In this document: in pieces, positions 60,826-64,000 of the stretch
Layout: the number at the start of each line of letters is the position of its first letter
Numbering within the stretch: the stretch's first letter is position 1
Notes under the pieces: model-generated
The model's input: only the letters and a program-made list of their open reading frames with translations
Databases searched by the model: none
What the model was told of the DNA's origin: nothing
Translations under genes and position numbers: made by a program
Assembly: GCF_022376295.1 (NCBI RefSeq)
Contig: NZ_CP060140.1
Location: 1,864,356-1,928,355 of the forward strand
Source: Nodularia sphaerocarpa UHCC 0038
GTDB lineage: Bacteria > Cyanobacteriota > Cyanobacteriia > Cyanobacteriales > Nostocaceae
Reading direction: 5' to 3'
DNA length: 64,000 nt

Positions 60826-60920
60826 TGGTGGGCTTTCTGCTCCAGTTCTTGTAAGCAATTACTAGACAAGGCATTCCTATCAGTTTCTTACTCCGAAAAC
60901 AAACAGTAATTGCTAATACT

Positions 60921-61838
60921 TTACTTTTGGGAAGTACAACAAGGCAATAGCGGCTCGTTAGCTACCTTTTCTAGTTCGACGGATTTCAATAAGTCGAACC
61001 AATATTCCTGAACTTTGGGGTCATTGGGGCGTTGTCGGCGTAAATTAGCCAGAGTACTGAGAGCATTTTCCCAAAATCCAGCTGTTGCATAAATAACCAC
61101 CCGATCTAAAGGTTCATTTGTCTGCTGTATCTGGTCGGAAAGATTTTCCTCTTGCAACAGTTCAATTTTACCTTCTAGGTATAGGTCTTGATCACGACTG
61201 CGAGGATCGCAAATCATTGAAAAAGCCCAAGTATATTCTTTGCCTGTTTTTAATGATGGTCGATTTGCAGGTATAGTTATACTCACAATTCCTGCTTGTC
61301 CAACAGGGTTAAACTTTTCTCTATACAAGGGTTGAATACTTTCATCATCCCGCAAAACAAATTCCAGTCCATGTACCTTTTTAGCAGTTTGAGGAATATA
61401 GAAAAAGAATGTGGGATGCTCTGCTGTGGTTTGTTGCGCTTCTTTGCTTGTGGGTATCAGAGGAACAGCAGGCTTTCCATTAGAGAAACAACTTCCCCTT
61501 GATGCAGCAGATTGTAATCTACCAGGTTTCCCCGGAACAAAGTTAATTCTACCTGTGGCGCGTCGCTGAATGTAACTTTTGACATTCCTAATTGCAGCTG
61601 TGGCATACTTATCCCTAGGACGTAGTTGAAGAGCAGTCTCAAAATATCCTAAAGCCTTACGATAATTTCTCCGTCTAGTTTCTGTATAACCAAGTCGCAT
61701 AGATTGGTTATAAGCTGGATTTACTTGTGCTACTTGAAAAACTTGGTCTACCGCCAAAACCTTAGTCTGACTGATAAAATCTAAGGGTAAACATAGGAAA
61801 CCAGCCAGCAGACAACCTGTCAAAAATTTTAGTCTCAT
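60921..61838 (-). CDS. Secreted DUF928 protein with TPR-like N-terminus
   Basis: The 305-residue protein begins with a signal peptide (about 1-30). A short TPR-like helical pair follows (NQSMRLGYTETRRRNYRKAL, GYFETALQLRPRDKYATAAI). The DUF928 domain (about 125-300) has HPTFFFYIPQTAKKVHGLEF and GKEYTWAFSMICDPRSRDQD. DUF928 is a cyanobacterial domain of unknown function, often encoded beside CHASE2 proteins, as here. Four cysteines in the mature region suit the periplasm. Confidence 0.85.
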   Translation of the reverse strand: MRLKFLTGCLLAGFLCLPLDFISQTKVLAVDQVFQVAQVNPAYNQSMRLGYTETRRRNYRKALGYFETALQLRPRDKYATAAIRNVKSYIQRRATGRINFVPGKPGRLQSAASRGSCFSNGKPAVPLIPTSKEAQQTTAEHPTFFFYIPQTAKKVHGLEFVLRDDESIQPLYREKFNPVGQAGIVSITIPANRPSLKTGKEYTWAFSMICDPRSRDQDLYLEGKIELLQEENLSDQIQQTNEPLDRVVIYATAGFWENALSTLANLRRQRPNDPKVQEYWFDLLKSVELEKVANEPLLPCCTSQK

Positions 61839-62326
61839 AGTAATACCTGGGCTAAAAGAAGAGTATGAAAAGATAGGACTAATGTAGTAGAGTTAGGAAC
61901 AAACGAGAACTTAGAAACCACAAACAGGCCTTGTTTGACATCCTAGCACTGTGACAATGGTTGCTACCGCAGATATAACAACCGCCAGGTTCGCACAATG
62001 CAAGACATCGTGCTATCGCAAAAGTCAGGAGGGGCATATTGCAATATGTCTGTACAAAAGTGAAATGCTTGCTGTGACTTGGGTTTGGAATTTTTTCATC
62101 TCCTAACCGCCAAAGCGGTTGCTATAACAGAAGTCAAAAGTGAAATGCTTGCTGTGAATGGGTTTGGGAATTTTGTCATGTCCTAAGCACCTTGTCCGTT
62201 GCTATATATAAATACTAGAGAAATTTTCTGGCTGATTTTGGTTAATTTTTGGAACTTATTAATAAGCCAATCTTATCATTCATCCAAGGTAATCAGCTTT
62301 TGTAAATTTCCCCCGAAACTGCATCA
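61839..62326. other. Intergenic region with an 80-bp tandem repeat
   Basis: No gene is supported here. The main content is the two-copy repeat at 62055-62206. The promoter for the DUF928 gene at 60921-61838 should lie at the left end. Confidence 0.5.
62055..62206. repeat. 80-bp tandem repeat, two copies
   Basis: CAAAAGTGAAATGCTTGCTG starts at 62055 and again at 62135. The copies share GGGTTTGG(G)AATTTT(T/G)TCAT, TCCTAA and GTTGCTATA in the same order, with about a dozen differences. No coding potential is seen. Confidence 0.8.
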
Positions 62327-63181
62327 TCAACTCCTATTTTTTGGCGCATCACTTTTAGCTCTGCTTAAATTACTATTCAAACTGGGTTTGCAACAATTAA
62401 TCAGTGGTTGATTAGCTATTTCTTCTAAGCCAACTGAATGCAGCAAAGTTGTCCACTGTGCTAGTAAAGTCTCATTTTGGGGATTGGTCAGGCGTAAAGA
62501 TGCTAAACTCATCATAGCATCGTACCAAACGCCATTTGCGGCATAAAGCGTCGCCTTTTGTGGCAGTGTGGCTTGTTTGATTTGTTCTGTTAATGTTGAA
62601 TTTTGGTTAACTCTTTGCACCCAACCATCGGCATAATCCAGTTTTGGAGGTTGTTTTTCGTCGCATTGAACCCGTACCTTAAAAAACCAGTGATACATTT
62701 TTCCCTCCTGCAATGAGGCTTCACTTGGAGGTAAATGAACGCTAATAATTCCTGGTGATTTCGGTGATGTCAAAGAAGTTCGATATAAAGTTTTACTTTT
62801 GTTATGGGTTTGCTCTTGCAAAACAAACTCTATGTTGGTTATAGATGAGGCTTTGTAGGGAACAAAAAAGAAGAAGTCAGGATTTTCAGAGTTTGTTAAA
62901 CCCCAAACTTGAGTTACGGGAATAACCGCTTGGGTATCTTGGTTAAGAGTCTGTTGATAGGTCGGTACTAAGGCTGTGACGATTTGATCAGCAGCGTCGC
63001 ATCCACGGCTTGCAGCCCCACTTCTAGAACCGGCTGCGCTTCGGTCTGGTGGTGGCGGTGGTGGGATAAATTTGACTGAGACCAGATGATGATTAATTGG
63101 TAAAGCTTGGAGTTGTAGAGGGTAGGATATGTTACTAGTGAATGCTATCCCCAAGGCTATAGTTAATTGCAGGTTTTTCAT
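62327..63181 (-). CDS. Secreted DUF928 protein
   Basis: The 284-residue protein has a signal peptide (about 1-28, ending LQALP) and a proline run, IPPPPPPDRSAAGSRSGAAS. The DUF928 domain follows: NPDFFFFVPYKASSITNIEF, GKMYHWFFKVRVQCDEKQPP and ATLYAANGVWYDAMMSLASL. It is a paralogue of the protein at 60921-61838 without the TPR part. It lies 27 bp after the CHASE2 gene on the same strand, so the two are co-transcribed. The function is unknown; sensing or binding in the periplasm with CHASE2 is a reasonable guess. Confidence 0.85.
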   Translation of the reverse strand: MKNLQLTIALGIAFTSNISYPLQLQALPINHHLVSVKFIPPPPPPDRSAAGSRSGAASRGCDAADQIVTALVPTYQQTLNQDTQAVIPVTQVWGLTNSENPDFFFFVPYKASSITNIEFVLQEQTHNKSKTLYRTSLTSPKSPGIISVHLPPSEASLQEGKMYHWFFKVRVQCDEKQPPKLDYADGWVQRVNQNSTLTEQIKQATLPQKATLYAANGVWYDAMMSLASLRLTNPQNETLLAQWTTLLHSVGLEEIANQPLINCCKPSLNSNLSRAKSDAPKNRS

Positions 63182-63208
63182 AATTCGTTGTCAAGGAAAA
63201 AGATATTT

Positions 63209-64000
63209 TTATGATTGTTTGATAGGCTTGATCACGGCTGCTAATATGACAGCACTAGCTCCTAATGCGATCGCCGCCGGTACGAAAGGAACCCAACAAC
63301 TGTATAGTATTAATAATATCAGGCAAAAACCGTATAAACTCATAAATGCTATCCCAACTGCCAAGCTTAAATAAGTGAGTTGTCGCAGAGAAACCACCAG
63401 CAAACCCCCTGTCATCGCCCAACCCCAAACCCAAATCACTTCACCCCAGATATACCAAGTCCATAACAAAGGTCGCCCATCCAAAGCTGCACTCAACAAC
63501 TGACTCACCATCTGTGCTTGTAAAAAGACTCCGGCTATTTCCTGTGATTTCCCTTGAGCAGAAGCATAGGGAGTCAATGAATAATCACGAAAGCTTTCGG
63601 CTGTTGTGCCAATTAAAACTATCTTGTCTTTGACTGCATCGGCTTGTAGTTGACCTGCTAATGCTTGTTGTAAAGTAATGCGGGGTGCGATCGCTTCTAA
63701 GTTAGGAAAAGAGCGATAATTGAGTAAAATTTGGTGTCCCAACGCGTCAATACCTTGGTAACCTCCGGTATGAGCCTCAATTGGTTTTAAGGTTAGCTGA
63801 CCTAATTGCCATGCACCATCAGGGCTAAATTGTAACTGAATTCCTTCAGCATATAAATAACGTAATGTCAACTGTACATTTAAGGCATAAGGTACAGTAC
63901 AGGGAGATGAGGGAGGAGGAGTTAACGCCAACAGATGCCGTCGCACGACATGATCGGCATCAATGACAATATCACTGAAGCCGAGAGCATCAGGAGCAAC
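63209..64000 (-). CDS. CHASE2-domain membrane protein (partial, N-terminus beyond the window)
   Basis: The open frame runs to the window edge, with GFSDIVIDADHVVRRHLLAL at its upstream end. KDKIVLIGTTAESFRDYSLT, PYASAQGKSQEIAGVFLQAQ and MVSQLLSAALDGRP are standard CHASE2 motifs. Three or four membrane helices follow to the C-terminus with no kinase or cyclase domain after them, so signalling output must come from a partner or from upstream domains not in the window. CHASE2 is an extracytoplasmic sensor. Its gene and that of the DUF928 protein form one unit. Confidence 0.88.
   Translation of the reverse strand, partial: VAPDALGFSDIVIDADHVVRRHLLALTPPPSSPCTVPYALNVQLTLRYLYAEGIQLQFSPDGAWQLGQLTLKPIEAHTGGYQGIDALGHQILLNYRSFPNLEAIAPRITLQQALAGQLQADAVKDKIVLIGTTAESFRDYSLTPYASAQGKSQEIAGVFLQAQMVSQLLSAALDGRPLLWTWYIWGEVIWVWGWAMTGGLLVVSLRQLTYLSLAVGIAFMSLYGFCLILLILYSCWVPFVPAAIALGASAVILAAVIKPIKQS

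Overview
The window comes from a cyanobacterium, most likely a filamentous heterocyst-forming one (Nostocales). The signs are many HIP1-type octamers (GCGATCGC and close variants), moderate GC, oxygen-dependent tetrapyrrole genes (hemF, acsF), an lrtA-type hibernation factor, DUF4168, DUF1824 and DUF928 proteins, and dispersed small repeats ending in AGGACTTACGCA. I saw no tRNA, rRNA or CRISPR array.

Layout. 1-6.7 kb is chromosomal housekeeping: partial ureidoglycolate lyase, holA, a DUF4168 protein, divergent hemF/acsF with paired palindromes, a pentapeptide-repeat protein and a site-2 protease. 6.8-17.5 kb is a conflict or programmed-cell-death-like island: a caspase-like WD40 protein, a 1026-residue receiver-like plus phosphotransferase-like protein, a second caspase-like protein that lacks the usual cysteine and carries an in-frame 37-residue miniature-transposon insertion, a small unknown protein, and an HTH/NB-ARC/14xWD40 protein. 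17.9-29.4 kb is a co-directional metabolic cluster: flavin monooxygenase, two tandem P450s resembling animal CYP1/CYP2 enzymes, a membrane protein, a chorismate-lyase-like protein, an SRPBCC protein, an NrtA/CmpA-type ABC transporter and a methyltransferase. 29.4-36.5 kb is housekeeping again (lipB, lrtA/hpf, prxQ, an ABC-F protein, DUF1824, prohibitin, a broken ABC exporter, a CcmS-like protein).

36.9-60.7 kb is a contractile injection system (eCIS) locus. It encodes two Pvc16-type DUF4255 proteins, sheath, two tube proteins, two small tail-assembly proteins, a 49-residue DUF6760 protein without a standard start codon, an FHA protein fused to a decayed methylglyoxal-synthase domain, two membrane proteins with Ig-like extracellular-type repeats (one with WD40), a Ser/Thr kinase with a long Thr-Pro repeat tail, and the AAA+ ATPase. 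Next come five otherwise unrelated proteins that share one N-terminal motif of about 35 residues; I read them as cargo/effectors and the motif as a candidate loading signal. One is a DUF4157 protein with HELTH. The first effector gene is bracketed by a 137-bp duplication of the ATPase 3' end, which looks like a cassette footprint. Spike and baseplate genes are not in the window.

60.9-64 kb holds two DUF928 secreted proteins and the end of a CHASE2 membrane protein.

The strongest candidates for something undescribed are the shared effector N-terminal motif with its cassette footprint, the kinase/FHA-pseudoenzyme pair inside the eCIS locus, the caspase/receiver-phosphotransferase/STAND island, and the CYP1-like P450 cluster.
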